Assembly (NCBI GenBank): GCA_905182135.1
Contig: CAJJAG010000005.1
Span: 62,001 to 126,000, forward strand
DNA: 64,000 bases
Direction of reading: 5' to 3'
From: an uncultured Acidimicrobiaceae bacterium
GTDB taxonomy: Bacteria; Actinomycetota; Acidimicrobiia; Acidimicrobiales; UBA10347
Notes under the pieces: generated by a model
Seen by the model: the letters and a program-made list of their open reading frames with translations, nothing else
Told to the model about the DNA's origin: nothing
The model's database searches: none
Part shown: positions 34,797 through 43,465 of the stretch, piece after piece
How the letters are laid out: every line of letters begins with the position of its first letter
How positions within the stretch are numbered: the first letter of the stretch is position 1
Position numbers and translations under genes: made by a program

Positions 34797-35230
34797 GGTG
34801 GGCCCCATAGCTGCCTTCGTCGAGCCCGTGCTGTCGCCGCGAACGCGATTCCGATATCTACTGGTGCCACTCGTGCTAGCAGCCTGGTAATGCCGCACGT
34901 GGATGGCAAGTTGCACGGCTTGGCAACGCAGGTGTCGATCTCCAACGGTTCGGTCACTGATTTTGGAGGCACCCTCAACGCTGATGCCTCTGTCGACAAG
35001 CTCAACACGGTCCTCCGGTTGACTTCTGCTTGGGGCAACTTGCTCGCGTGCTGGAGGACAGCGATGAACCGCTTGTATCTTCAGACATTGTGGGGACCGA
35101 AGCGTCATGCACCGTTGACTCGAGCGTGGCGTTGGACATGGGCAACGTGGTCAAGATCGCCCGCTGGTACGACAACGAATGGGGCCACTCCAACCGCCTC
35201 GTTGACCTCGCAGGCGCTGCAATCTCTTGA
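34797..35230 (+). pseudogene. Glyceraldehyde-3-phosphate dehydrogenase, C-terminal remnant
   Basis: Only the C-terminal half remains. One frame gives LRRARAVAANAIPISTGATRA, then MPHVDGKLHGLATQVSISNG up to about 35000; after a frameshift the next frame gives DEPLVSSDIVGTEASCTVDS and MGNVVKIARWYDNEWGHSN, ending at 35230. These are diagnostic GAPDH segments in the right order. The NAD-binding half and the catalytic Cys are absent. No other GAPDH is in the window. Confidence 0.88.
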
Positions 35231-35828
35231 GCCCAGCTTTGCCGAGCGCTGGCCCCAAGCAAATCGGCGCTCTTACCAGCGGTAGCGACTGCGCCGGCCT
35301 GAACGCGGTCACTGGTTCTTTCGTGCGCCAGAAGCTGCAAGTTTGTGCCGCGCAGGGCTTTGGGTTCCTCGACCGATGGCGAGGTGTCATTGACAACGAT
35401 GGCGAAGAGCTCGACATCGGCCAGCTTCGAGGCACGCTCCCTGGCTGCGGTACACTAATTTGTACGTCTCGGGTTACGCGATACATGGTCGAAGACAGCC
35501 CCGCCCAGGTGCGGACAACTATGAAAGCCATCGAACCTCGTGCGCTAAAGGTGGTCGGCGGGGAAGACATGGCCAATGTGGTCGGTGTTCCAAAGACCTT
35601 TGATAATCATGTTTCCGGAACCGAGGGCACCTTTTGCTTTGATTCGGCGTGGCTGCAGTCGACGCTGTGTACAACGATGGATACGGCCACATGGTGACTT
35701 TTAACAACGGCAAGATCGAAACAACCCCGCTTGGTGACATTATGCGCAAGCCCAAGTTCGTGCCGGAAGACTTGTGGCGCTCTGCGCCCGTTTTCTTCGC
35801 ACAACTCCCCAACCCGAGGACGTCATGA
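35227..35828 (+). pseudogene. 6-phosphofructokinase, internally deleted remnant
   Basis: The first frame (35227-35697) reads GPKQIGALTSGSDCAGLNAV, DRWRGVIDND, LRGTLPGCGTLICTSR, VEDSPAQVRTTM, VVGGEDMANVVGVPKTFDN and VSGTEGTFCFDSA: the N-terminal nucleotide and fructose-6-phosphate half, with local deletions. It then switches frame near 35640 straight to the family's C-terminus (VAAVDAVYNDGYGHMVTF, PKFVPEDLWRSAPVFFA). About half of the normal 340-odd residues are gone, so the enzyme is dead. Its stop still overlaps the aldolase ATG (35825-35828). Confidence 0.87.
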
Positions 35829-36718
35829 CCACCCAGTTCGACACACAACTCGACAGCGTCGCCAACACTGATGGTTTCATAGCAGCGCTTGACCAGAGCG
35901 GTGGCAGTACACCGAAGGCGCTTGCTGCATATGGCATCGAAGCCGACGCGTGGTCGACCGATAGCGAAATGTTTGATCTAGTGCACGCTATGCGAACCCG
36001 CATCATGACTAGCCCGGGTTTCACCGGCGCCCGAGTCGTGGGAGCCATCCTGTTTGAACAGACCATGGAACGCCAGATCGATGGCCTGGCTGCGGCTGAG
36101 TACCTTTGGACCCGTAAGCAGATAGTCCCATTCGTGAAGACCGATGTTGGTTTGGCCGACGAAGTCGATGGCGTGCAACTGATGAAAGACAACCCAGGTT
36201 TGGGCTCGTTGCTCGAACGGGCGAATGCTAAAGGTGTCTTTGGCACAAAGATGCGGTCGGTTGTGCAGAGTGCGAACCCCAGGGGTATCGAACAGCTTGT
36301 CGCCCAGCAATTTGCTGTGGGCAACCAGATCCTCAACGCCGGCTTGATGCCCATCATCGAACCAGAGGTGAACATCCACGCCGCCGACAAGCAAGAGGCC
36401 GAAGAACTCGTTCTTCAGGCGATCAGCAGGGAACTCGATGCTCTCGGCGATCGCAAGGTAATACTGAAGCTGACCCTGCCAGAAAGCCCAGGTCACTACG
36501 CATCGCTGGTTGCCCACCCCAACGTCGTGCGGGTGGTTGCACTATCGGGTGGATACGACCTGGAAGAGTCTTGTTCGCGACTTGCGCAAAATGCGGGCAC
36601 AATTGCAAGCTTCTCGCGGGTGTTGACCAGTGAAATCCGCGCAGACCAGGTGCAAGCAGAGTTCGACGCCGCCATCACCGCCACTATCGAAAAGATTTTC
36701 GAGGCTTCAATTACATGA
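35825..36718 (+). CDS. fda: Class I fructose-bisphosphate aldolase
   Basis: A 297-residue aldolase of the bacterial class I type (COG3588), interconverting fructose 1,6-bisphosphate with dihydroxyacetone phosphate and glyceraldehyde 3-phosphate. Motifs: FIAALDQSGGSTPKALAAYG (N-terminal signature), GAILFEQTMER, IVPFVKTDVGL (Lys of the active site), IIEPEVNIH and VILKLTLPES, where Lys is the Schiff-base residue. GAGGA precedes the ATG by six bases. The gene is intact although flanked upstream by a dead PFK, and it is coupled to pyruvate kinase by ATGA. Being reversible, it can serve gluconeogenesis. Confidence 0.93.
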   Translation: MTTQFDTQLDSVANTDGFIAALDQSGGSTPKALAAYGIEADAWSTDSEMFDLVHAMRTRIMTSPGFTGARVVGAILFEQTMERQIDGLAAAEYLWTRKQIVPFVKTDVGLADEVDGVQLMKDNPGLGSLLERANAKGVFGTKMRSVVQSANPRGIEQLVAQQFAVGNQILNAGLMPIIEPEVNIHAADKQEAEELVLQAISRELDALGDRKVILKLTLPESPGHYASLVAHPNVVRVVALSGGYDLEESCSRLAQNAGTIASFSRVLTSEIRADQVQAEFDAAITATIEKIFEASIT

Positions 36719-38154
36719 TTCGCAAAACTAAGATCGTCGCCACCATCGGCCCGGCATCAGACTCGCCTGAGGTCCTTGCAGAGATGATCACCGCCGGTGT
36801 AAACGTCTTCCGCGTGGGCACCGCTCATGACAGCGTTGAACGAGTCCTCGAGCGAGTCAAGACGATTCAAGAAGTGATCGCAAACCAAGATACTGCTGTC
36901 GGCATTCTCGTTGACCTTGCTGGCCCCAAGGTGCGCGCTGCGTTCGGCGATGATCCTGTCGAGCTCGATCTCGGGTCCGAAATCGAGATCCGTTCTGGTG
37001 AACAAGTCAGCACGGCAACAAAGATTTTTGTGAACGTCGATGACATTGCTCGCAACCTGGTTGTGGGCGATCAACTTCACATGGGTGACGGCTCCGCCAC
37101 CATGGAGGTCACCGAGGTGGCAGCCGAGGTAGCTACGGCCGTTGTTAAGCGCGGCGGAACCATGCGCGGGCGCCCTGGTGTGCACATCCCGTCGAGTCGA
37201 CTGTCGCAATCCTCGCCGACTGCCGAAGACATCAAGTACTTCGATGCTGTCTACGAGGCGGGCGTGGACATGGTCGCGGTTTCCTTCGTGAAGACCGGCC
37301 GCGATATGCGTGCACTCGGTGGTGAAAGGTCTCCTCGAGGGCCGCTGCTCGTTGCGAAGATCGAAACACAAGCAGCTGTCGACAACCTGGAGTCGATCCT
37401 CGAATACAGCGATGCAGTTATGGTTGCCCGCGGTGACCTTGGCCTCGAATGCGGCCTGCCTGGTCTGCCGGCGCTGCAGAAGAAGATCATTTCAGCAGCC
37501 GTTGCCGCAGGCAAGCCTGTGATCACGGCGACGCAGATGCTCGAATCGATGACTGAAATGGCCCAGCCAACGCGGGCGGAGGTCACCGACGTAGCCAATG
37601 CCGTTTTCGATGGCACGTCTGCGGTGATGCTGTCCGGTGAGACGGCTGTTGGGCATGACCCGGTGCTTGTCGTTGAGACAATGGCCGACATTCTTGATCA
37701 AGCCGACATGAATTTCGAACACGAAGCCTGGTCAGAACGCATCGAGCGCTCGACTCCTTCGTTTGGCCCAGACGAAACTGACGTGCGCAAGGTCGCGTTC
37801 GCTATGCGAACAGCTGCGCACCGCGCTGCATCAGCACTGAAGAGCCAGAACATCGTGACCGTTACGGGTACTGGTGCGACCTCTCGTGCAATCTCTCGTT
37901 TCCGTCCGCGGGCGAGAATCCTGGCAGTCACGCCTGATCAGCGAGTGGCGAATCAGCTTGCCTTGTCGTGGGGCGTACTCCCGACGATTGGCAAGGCCGA
38001 GGGTGATGGGACCGAACGGATCATGTCGGTCCTGAAGAGCTTGCGAGACCAGGGTCTGTTGCAGCCTGGGGAGCTGGTTCCGATCGTGTCGGGTGCGTCG
38101 AACTCGGCGCTGGTGAGCAACGTGATTCGGATAGAGAACGTCCCCGAGGACTAG
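36715..38154 (+). CDS. pyk: Pyruvate kinase
   Basis: A 479-residue pyruvate kinase converting phosphoenolpyruvate and ADP to pyruvate and ATP. KTKIVATIGPASDSPE opens the barrel; SFVKTGRDMRAL, LLVAKIET (catalytic Lys), VARGDLGLE, TATQMLESM, and VMLSGETAVG follow. The C-terminal allosteric domain is complete. The usual RLNFSHG motif is replaced by RVGTAHD, so the Asn and Ser that bind K+ in classical enzymes are missing, suggesting a K+-independent form. It overlaps the aldolase stop by four bases and ends the operon. Confidence 0.93.
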   Translation: MIRKTKIVATIGPASDSPEVLAEMITAGVNVFRVGTAHDSVERVLERVKTIQEVIANQDTAVGILVDLAGPKVRAAFGDDPVELDLGSEIEIRSGEQVSTATKIFVNVDDIARNLVVGDQLHMGDGSATMEVTEVAAEVATAVVKRGGTMRGRPGVHIPSSRLSQSSPTAEDIKYFDAVYEAGVDMVAVSFVKTGRDMRALGGERSPRGPLLVAKIETQAAVDNLESILEYSDAVMVARGDLGLECGLPGLPALQKKIISAAVAAGKPVITATQMLESMTEMAQPTRAEVTDVANAVFDGTSAVMLSGETAVGHDPVLVVETMADILDQADMNFEHEAWSERIERSTPSFGPDETDVRKVAFAMRTAAHRAASALKSQNIVTVTGTGATSRAISRFRPRARILAVTPDQRVANQLALSWGVLPTIGKAEGDGTERIMSVLKSLRDQGLLQPGELVPIVSGASNSALVSNVIRIENVPED

Positions 38155-38542
38155 GACGCTGCTGCACCCAGAGTTTCGGCCCCACCTGTTGTAACGACAA
38201 CGTCGCCCACGACACTCGTGCCACCACCGAGCCCTGGCTCATATTGTTCGCGGGTCGAGGCCACTTCGATGGTTGAGGCCACACGGTGTACAGCTAGCCA
38301 TGCCGAGTTCACCTGACGCGAGCGGCCGAAGTTCTTGGCATCTGAGTCCTTGGCATCTGAGTCCTCGGAGTGTGACTGTTTGGCCGCGGGCGCGCTCCTC
38401 TCGCTGCCAGCGACTATGGCGTTCGAACGTCGTCGTTGTTGAGGGGAACACGCATAGGTTCGGTCCGCAAACCAGTTCACCGGCGCCTCTGTGTGCGCAT
38501 TCACATTTCGGTGCGTTGGCTCCCATGCGCAAGACTTGGCCA
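38155..38542. other. Intergenic region with tandem repeat
   Basis: This 388-base gap lies between pyruvate kinase and an enoyl-CoA hydratase gene. It holds the 15-bp array at 38331-38368. A minus-strand open frame across it encodes a repeated DSDAK motif, but that comes from the repeat; it matches no family and overlaps the next gene's start, so it is not called. Confidence 0.5.
38331..38368. repeat. Tandem repeat, 15-bp unit, 2.5 copies
   Basis: GTTCTTGGCATCTGA (38331-38345), GTCCTTGGCATCTGA (38346-38360) and GTCCTCGG (38361-38368), in a non-coding gap. Confidence 0.9.
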
Positions 38543-39319
38543 ATGGCTGAAGAGGACGTAGTAACCACCGACCGAGTCGAGACCGAGGTGATTGGTCGCA
38601 CGCTCGTGGTCACCATGGTGCGTCATTCAAAACGAAACGCGATCGACGGCCATATGACGGAAGCGATCGATGCGGCAATGAATCGGCTCGACGACGACCC
38701 TGATCTTTGGATCGGCGTGCTTACCGGCGGGTCCAACATGTTCTGCGCTGGGACTGACATGGCCGCTACGAGCGGTAGACCAACCGAGCGAGGTGGGATC
38801 TATGGCGTGGTCGGTCGTCAGCGGGCGAAACCACTGATCGCCGCAGTCGAGGGAGTGGCTTTCGGCGGGGGCTTTGAGGTCGTTATGGCTTGCGACATGG
38901 TGGTCGCTGCTCGCAACGCTCGCTTCGCTTTACCCGAAGTGAAGCGGGGCCTGATCGCCTCAAGCGGAGCACTATTCCGGGCCAGTCGGGTCTTGCCGCT
39001 GAACGTGGCCAAGTACCTGCTCACGACAGGGACTGAACTTACGCCTGCCGAAGCCGAACGCCATGGTCTGGTGAACGAGGTCTGTGATCCGGGTCAAGCC
39101 CTAACTCGGGCGCTTGCTTTGGCCGACGTGATTACGGCCAACTCGCCAGTCGCTGCACGCCTTGCCCTGCAGGCTGTTGACCGTATTGTTGCTGCCAACG
39201 ATGACGAGGCCTGGGCGATCAGCGCCGAGTTCCGCAACAAGGTCATGTCTTCAGAGGACTCCAAGGAAGGCGTTGCCGCGTTCTTTGAGAAACGCCCACC
39301 TCGCTGGACTGGCCGATGA
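38543..39319 (+). CDS. Enoyl-CoA hydratase/isomerase family protein
   Basis: Crotonase-fold protein, 258 residues from the ATG at 38543 (MAEEDVVTTDRVE); an in-frame ATG six codons earlier is possible and a much longer open frame is not credible. The oxyanion-hole motifs are GSNMFCAGTDMAA and VEGVAFGGGFEVVMACDMVVAA, followed by PEVKRGLIASSGALFRASRV, where Glu in PEV is a likely catalytic residue. It ends with EDSKEGVAAFFEKRPPRW, typical of bacterial hydratases. It stands alone on the plus strand. Confidence 0.9.
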   Translation: MAEEDVVTTDRVETEVIGRTLVVTMVRHSKRNAIDGHMTEAIDAAMNRLDDDPDLWIGVLTGGSNMFCAGTDMAATSGRPTERGGIYGVVGRQRAKPLIAAVEGVAFGGGFEVVMACDMVVAARNARFALPEVKRGLIASSGALFRASRVLPLNVAKYLLTTGTELTPAEAERHGLVNEVCDPGQALTRALALADVITANSPVAARLALQAVDRIVAANDDEAWAISAEFRNKVMSSEDSKEGVAAFFEKRPPRWTGR

Positions 39320-39584
39320 CACTCAGCTCGAGTTAGCTCGCTCGGGGTGCGAAGACGCGCCCGACTTGAGAGGCCCCTGGCAGAAGATGTTGTCGCTACA
39401 AAGGATCGGGGTCGTCGCTGGGCGACGGTGAGGTTTGGCCCACGGACGTGAGTTCGGCGAGAGCTCAGAGGCTTGTCGTTTGGGCGTAGCCGGTGATCAG
39501 AGAGCTACAAACACGCGATGAAGAACGCGATGGCAACTGGACCTGTCCTCTCTCTCTGGGTTGCAGGACCGATAACGTCGGGCG

Positions 39585-40709
39585 ATGACGCTCAACAGCT
39601 CAGACGTGGATCCTTCGACCTGGCTTATTGCAGGAGGCCGCAATCGGGAGCCTGGCCAGCCGTTGAATGTTGCGCCGCAGCTTGCCTCAAACTTCTACCT
39701 TCCGGCAGAACGTGACTACAGCCGAGCTGCTGGGACCGACACGAGTGCCGCTTTCGAAAAGATAATGGGCGGGCTCGAGGGTGGGCATGCGCTGTCGTTC
39801 TCCTCCGGCATGGCCGCAGCTCATGTCGTGCTGAACCGGCTGCCGGTCGGCGCAACGTTGGCCATTCCCGTGGACCCGTATCACGGCGTCAAAGGCCTAG
39901 CGGTCGAAGCTGAGCAACAGGGGCGGTGGAACATTCTGCGTCTTGAACTCGACGACACGCAGGGCTGGATCGATGCGGCCAAGATCGCCGACTTGTTGTG
40001 GCTAGAGACGCCAGCGAATCCGTTGATGACGGTGTGTGATCTCCCGGCGATCTGTTCGGCACCTCGCAAGGACGGCACGATCGTGGCCGTTGACTCCACG
40101 TTCGCTACGCCATTGGTGCAACGGCCCCTCGATCTGGGTGCCGACGTGGTGATGCACTCGGCAACCAAGTTCATTGGTGGTCATAGTGATCTACTCGCTG
40201 GACTGCTGATTACCACATCGCAAGAACTCCACGAAGAGTTCCATCGCCGGCGCTTGCTTGTCGGCGGAACGATCGGTGCGATGGAAGCGTTCTTGGCAAT
40301 CCGTGGTGCTCGCACGCTGGCACTGCGAATGGAAAAGGCCCAGGCCAATGCCGGGGAACTTGCTGAGCGGCTTGACTCGAGCGATGACGTGGCTCTGGTG
40401 CGTTACCCAGGCTTGGCCTCGGACCCCACGCACCAGAATGCTGCCAAGTTCATGATGGGGTGGGGGGCCATGATCTCGTTTGAAACTGTTGGTAGCGCTG
40501 AGCGCGCCACGGCGATCTGTAACCAGGTCGAGATCATTAACCATGCAACCAGCCTTGGTGGCATCGAGTCAACGATGGAACGTCGAGCCGCTGTTGGTGG
40601 TCAAGAAACAATCCCACCCTCACTGATTCGCTTCTCGGTCGGGTGCGAAGACGTCGAAGACTTGGCGAACGACTTGGCGAACGCCTTCGCTAATACGAGA
40701 GACATGTAG
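39585..40709 (+). CDS. Cys/Met-metabolism PLP-dependent enzyme (cystathionine gamma-synthase/lyase type)
   Basis: A 374-residue fold-type I PLP enzyme of the trans-sulfuration family. SSGMAAAHVVL (PLP phosphate), WLETPANPLM, VDSTFATPLVQRPLDLGADVVMHSATKFIGGHSD in part, where Lys in SATK forms the internal aldimine, and GTIGAMEAFLAIRGART are all present. Family members act as cystathionine gamma-synthase, gamma-lyase, or sulfhydrylase; the sequence alone does not decide. The usual N-terminal Tyr-x-Arg appears as DYSRAAG. A role in sulfur amino acids would complement metF/metH, but they are far apart. Confidence 0.87.
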   Translation: MTLNSSDVDPSTWLIAGGRNREPGQPLNVAPQLASNFYLPAERDYSRAAGTDTSAAFEKIMGGLEGGHALSFSSGMAAAHVVLNRLPVGATLAIPVDPYHGVKGLAVEAEQQGRWNILRLELDDTQGWIDAAKIADLLWLETPANPLMTVCDLPAICSAPRKDGTIVAVDSTFATPLVQRPLDLGADVVMHSATKFIGGHSDLLAGLLITTSQELHEEFHRRRLLVGGTIGAMEAFLAIRGARTLALRMEKAQANAGELAERLDSSDDVALVRYPGLASDPTHQNAAKFMMGWGAMISFETVGSAERATAICNQVEIINHATSLGGIESTMERRAAVGGQETIPPSLIRFSVGCEDVEDLANDLANAFANTRDM

Positions 40710-40733
40710 GGCGACTAGCGGGAGGGGGAAACG

Positions 40734-41066
40734 GTGGAAGCACGCATTTGGATCGAGGCCGAGCATCTGGCTGAAGACGTTACGGACTTCTGCAATATTG
40801 CGGTGTACCTCTCTACAGGCGAGCGGTACGCACTCAACGCATGGACGTTCGACTTCTTTGCCGTCGCTCGGGCCGATGGCGAAATGAACGCATCAGCTGC
40901 GGTCAAACATCTTTATATGCATCCGCCCGACCTGTTCGTGCAGGATCTGACACGCCAGACCATCGAGAAAGTTGTTGTTGACATACTCGAACGGGGCCGA
41001 CTTCCTGCGAGCTGCCTGATGCCTGACGAAGCACCTGACGTCGACGACACGCTGCGCTTCGACTAG
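40734..41066 (+). CDS. Conserved hypothetical protein
   Basis: A 110-residue soluble, acidic protein starting at GTG 40734, preceded by a strong purine-rich ribosome site (GGGAGGGGGAAAC). It is probably co-transcribed with the PLP enzyme 24 bases upstream. It has alternating beta and helix character (AVYLSTGERYALNAWTFDFF, then a helix QDLTRQTIEKVVVDILERG in part). No family recognised; the fold suggests an immunity- or adaptor-like small domain, but this is a guess. Confidence 0.65.
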   Translation: MEARIWIEAEHLAEDVTDFCNIAVYLSTGERYALNAWTFDFFAVARADGEMNASAAVKHLYMHPPDLFVQDLTRQTIEKVVVDILERGRLPASCLMPDEAPDVDDTLRFD

Positions 41067-41073
41067 CGCTGTT

Positions 41074-41976
41074 TCAAACTGCGTCGGGCAGAGAGATCGT
41101 GACCAGGTCGGTCGGTGGTTCGACCTCGACGTCGGCCAGTTGTGCGACCTGTCGCCGGCGCCCAACAACCTGAATCGCCCAGCGTTCGCCGTTTACCCCC
41201 GCAGCGATGCCTTTGGCGCGCATGATGTCGGCCGGAAGAGCATCGAGAAGTAGGTCGATTGCCGCCTTCGTCGTAGGGATCGGCAGTTCGATGCGACCGA
41301 CCACATGGCGATCAAACAGGGTGGGTTCGGGTACAGCTATCTCGGCGCCGGGACGTCGCCCGCCGATTTGCAACAACAACGTTGACACCATGGGGTCCTG
41401 CGCCTCGATAATCGGCACACCGGGGGAAATCTGTTCAAGTCGGCGCCGCACCGATGCCAGCACATCGGGACGCACTAAATCAGCTTTGGTTAGTGTCAAG
41501 ACGTCGGCGGCCCGGATCTGTTCTTCGATGGTGCCGCCGATATCGATACGCCCAATGAGTTCAGTGAACTGATCAGCAGCGACCAATGTCATGACGCCAT
41601 CGAGCGTGAAGCCCGCCGAACGTCCCCACGGCACCATGCGTGCTGGTTCGGCCACACCACTGAGTTCGACGACAACATGGTCAGGAGGTGTCTCTCGTGC
41701 CCGAATCATGTCGAAGGCTGCACCGAAGCCGTCGATTGAACTGCAGCAAACGCATCCATCGCTGAGCTCGATGGTGTCGCCGCTGTGTTTACGAATTAGG
41801 CGGGCATCGATGTTGATCTCGCCTATGTCGTTCACGATCACTGCGATGGGACGGTCAGCTGATTTCAGTAGCTGGTTGATCAACGTCGTCTTGCCAGCAC
41901 CGAGATACCCGGCCACGAACGTAAGCGGGACTCGCCGCCCGTCCCACGGCAAGAACTCCGGCTCTTGATACGACAT
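41074..41976 (-). CDS. CobW/HypB/UreG-family GTP-binding protein
   Basis: A COG0523 G3E GTPase of about 300 residues, a metal-chaperone-type protein. Walker A is GYLGAGKTTLINQ; the family metal motif CxCC is present in DGCVCCSS; NDIGEINID and ELSGVAEPARM are switch-region motifs; TLTKADLV corresponds to the NKxD guanine-specificity motif. A short CobW C-terminal domain follows (DALPADIMRAKGIAAGVNGE). The ATG at 41976 is preferred. Such proteins deliver Zn, Co or other metals; a link with cobalamin-dependent MetH or zinc supply is possible but not shown. It is convergent with the preceding hypothetical gene. Confidence 0.88.
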   Translation of the reverse strand: MSYQEPEFLPWDGRRVPLTFVAGYLGAGKTTLINQLLKSADRPIAVIVNDIGEINIDARLIRKHSGDTIELSDGCVCCSSIDGFGAAFDMIRARETPPDHVVVELSGVAEPARMVPWGRSAGFTLDGVMTLVAADQFTELIGRIDIGGTIEEQIRAADVLTLTKADLVRPDVLASVRRRLEQISPGVPIIEAQDPMVSTLLLQIGGRRPGAEIAVPEPTLFDRHVVGRIELPIPTTKAAIDLLLDALPADIMRAKGIAAGVNGERWAIQVVGRRRQVAQLADVEVEPPTDLVTISLPDAV

Positions 41977-42704
41977 GGCTACCCAGGTTAGCCCCACTAG
42001 TGCCGCAGGGACCACAGACGCTGGAACTCAAAAACAGGGTTTCGGCGAGCACTGAGTCGAAAGTTGGAATGCGGCTACCTCGCCTTGTTGTCGGAGTGTC
42101 GAAGCTAGGAATGTGGTCCTCGGGTTTGGATACGTTGACGCCGTTTGAGCCGTAATCTTGATTCTCCAGTTGGTGGAAGTTCTCGGTGGGAGGTATGACC
42201 GCCCATTCGATATGTCCGCCCATTCAAAGAGCCGTATCGCTGCACCGCGATCACGCAGACCGATGATTACTCGGTAATTGACTGCTTCGAGAACGTAGTA
42301 CCAGGTTGGTTTGCAGTACGGGGCAGGAGGACACCGCCGTCGGGTCTGTTCGTCTGGCGGGCTTCGATCATGGTGTCATCGTGAGGGTTCGAAACCACCG
42401 TGCTTGTAGCCAAGTCATGGACACCTACTGTTTGATTTAGTCGCTGATGTCTTGACCGTGGGTGTGGGTCGTGCTGGGTCTCGAGATGTCGCTCGTCATC
42501 ATCGAGACCTTGTCCAAGCCGAGACTTTGTCCAAGCCGAGACCTTGCCCAAGCTTCGATTCTTCTATGATCTAAAGCTCTCGCACTTCCTGCGGATACTT
42601 GGCGTATTTATCGCCGGCATCGGTTTGGCTGTGCGGTCACTCAAGCTCGACCCGCCCGGTGTTCTTGGACCCGGTCATCTCTCTGGAATCGAATCGAGAA
42701 ACTC
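41977..42704. other. Long intergenic region with tandem repeat
   Basis: Over 700 bases without a recognised gene. Contains the 17-bp array at 42503-42553. Short open frames on the minus strand have no motif or ribosome site. The length and repeats suggest a decayed gene whose identity can no longer be read. Promoters for the CobW gene (left) and the SDR (right) should lie at its edges. Confidence 0.5.
42503..42553. repeat. Tandem repeat, 17-bp unit, 3 copies
   Basis: CGAGACCTTGTCCAAGC (42503-42519), CGAGACTTTGTCCAAGC (42520-42536) and CGAGACCTTGCCCAAGC (42537-42553). Copies two and three each differ from copy one at one base. Confidence 0.95.
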
Positions 42705-43463
42705 ATGATTGACCTGACCGGCAAGGTTTTTATTGTCACCGGTGGCAACGGCGGTATTGGCCTGGGAATGGCTGAAGGCATCGTCATGGCTGGTGGTTCA
42801 GTCGTGATCTGGGGTCGCAACGAAGACAAGAACGGTGCAGCGGTAGAGACGCTGTCTGCGCTCGGAGGGTCCGCTACAGCCCACGTGTGCGATGTTGCAC
42901 AGGAAGAGCAGGTTGTTGAGACCATGCAGCGATCGGCGATGGACTTCGGTCGCATCGATGGGCTGTTTGCCAACGCCGGGCGCGGCGGCACCGGTACCCC
43001 GTTCTTGGAACTGCCACTCGAGGAATGGCGAGCGGTGATGGACGTCAACCTCGACGGAGCATTTCTGCAACTACGCGAAGCCGCCAAGTTCCTGGTTGAA
43101 CAAGGCGAAGGTGGAAGTCTGGTTGCGGTGTCGTCGACCTCGGCTATTCATGGTGCGGCCGGTAACGAGGCCTATGGGACCGCCAAGACAGCGCTGAACG
43201 GTTTGGTGCGAGCGTTGGCTGTCGGGCTCGCACGCTATGAGATCCGAGTGAACTCATTGTTGCCAGGATGGACCATTACTGACCTCGCCTCGGAAGGCTA
43301 TGAGAGTGATGTTTTCCGCACGGCGACGATCAAACGCACACCGGTGCGGCGATGGGCTGAGCCGGCTGAGTTCCGCCAGGTTGGTGCATTTCTTGCGGAT
43401 CCTTCCCAGACCTATCACACCGGCCAAGAGATCTGCGTCGACGGTGGCTACACCGTCTTCTAA
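42705..43463 (+). CDS. SDR-family oxidoreductase
   Basis: Classical SDR, 252 residues, from the ATG at 42705: TGGNGGIGLGMA cofactor loop, VVIWGRNEDKN (Arg after the second strand, favouring NADP), ANAGRGGTG, catalytic Ser in SSTSAIHGAAG, YGTAKTALNG (Tyr/Lys), and a closing CVDGGYTVF. Tyr is in the unusual AYGTAK context. The substrate is unknown. It is followed two bases later by the open frame of the membrane-anchored protein. Confidence 0.91.
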   Translation: MIDLTGKVFIVTGGNGGIGLGMAEGIVMAGGSVVIWGRNEDKNGAAVETLSALGGSATAHVCDVAQEEQVVETMQRSAMDFGRIDGLFANAGRGGTGTPFLELPLEEWRAVMDVNLDGAFLQLREAAKFLVEQGEGGSLVAVSSTSAIHGAAGNEAYGTAKTALNGLVRALAVGLARYEIRVNSLLPGWTITDLASEGYESDVFRTATIKRTPVRRWAEPAEFRQVGAFLADPSQTYHTGQEICVDGGYTVF

Positions 43464-43465
43464 CT

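Noticed and set aside
38151-38543. Minus-strand gene encoding a DSDAK-repeat protein
   Set aside because: The repeat comes from the DNA tandem array; there is no ribosome site or family match, and it overlaps the start of a real gene.
41977-42704. Insertion-sequence remnant in the long gap
   Set aside because: No transposase motif or terminal inverted repeats could be read; only the 17-bp tandem array is certain.
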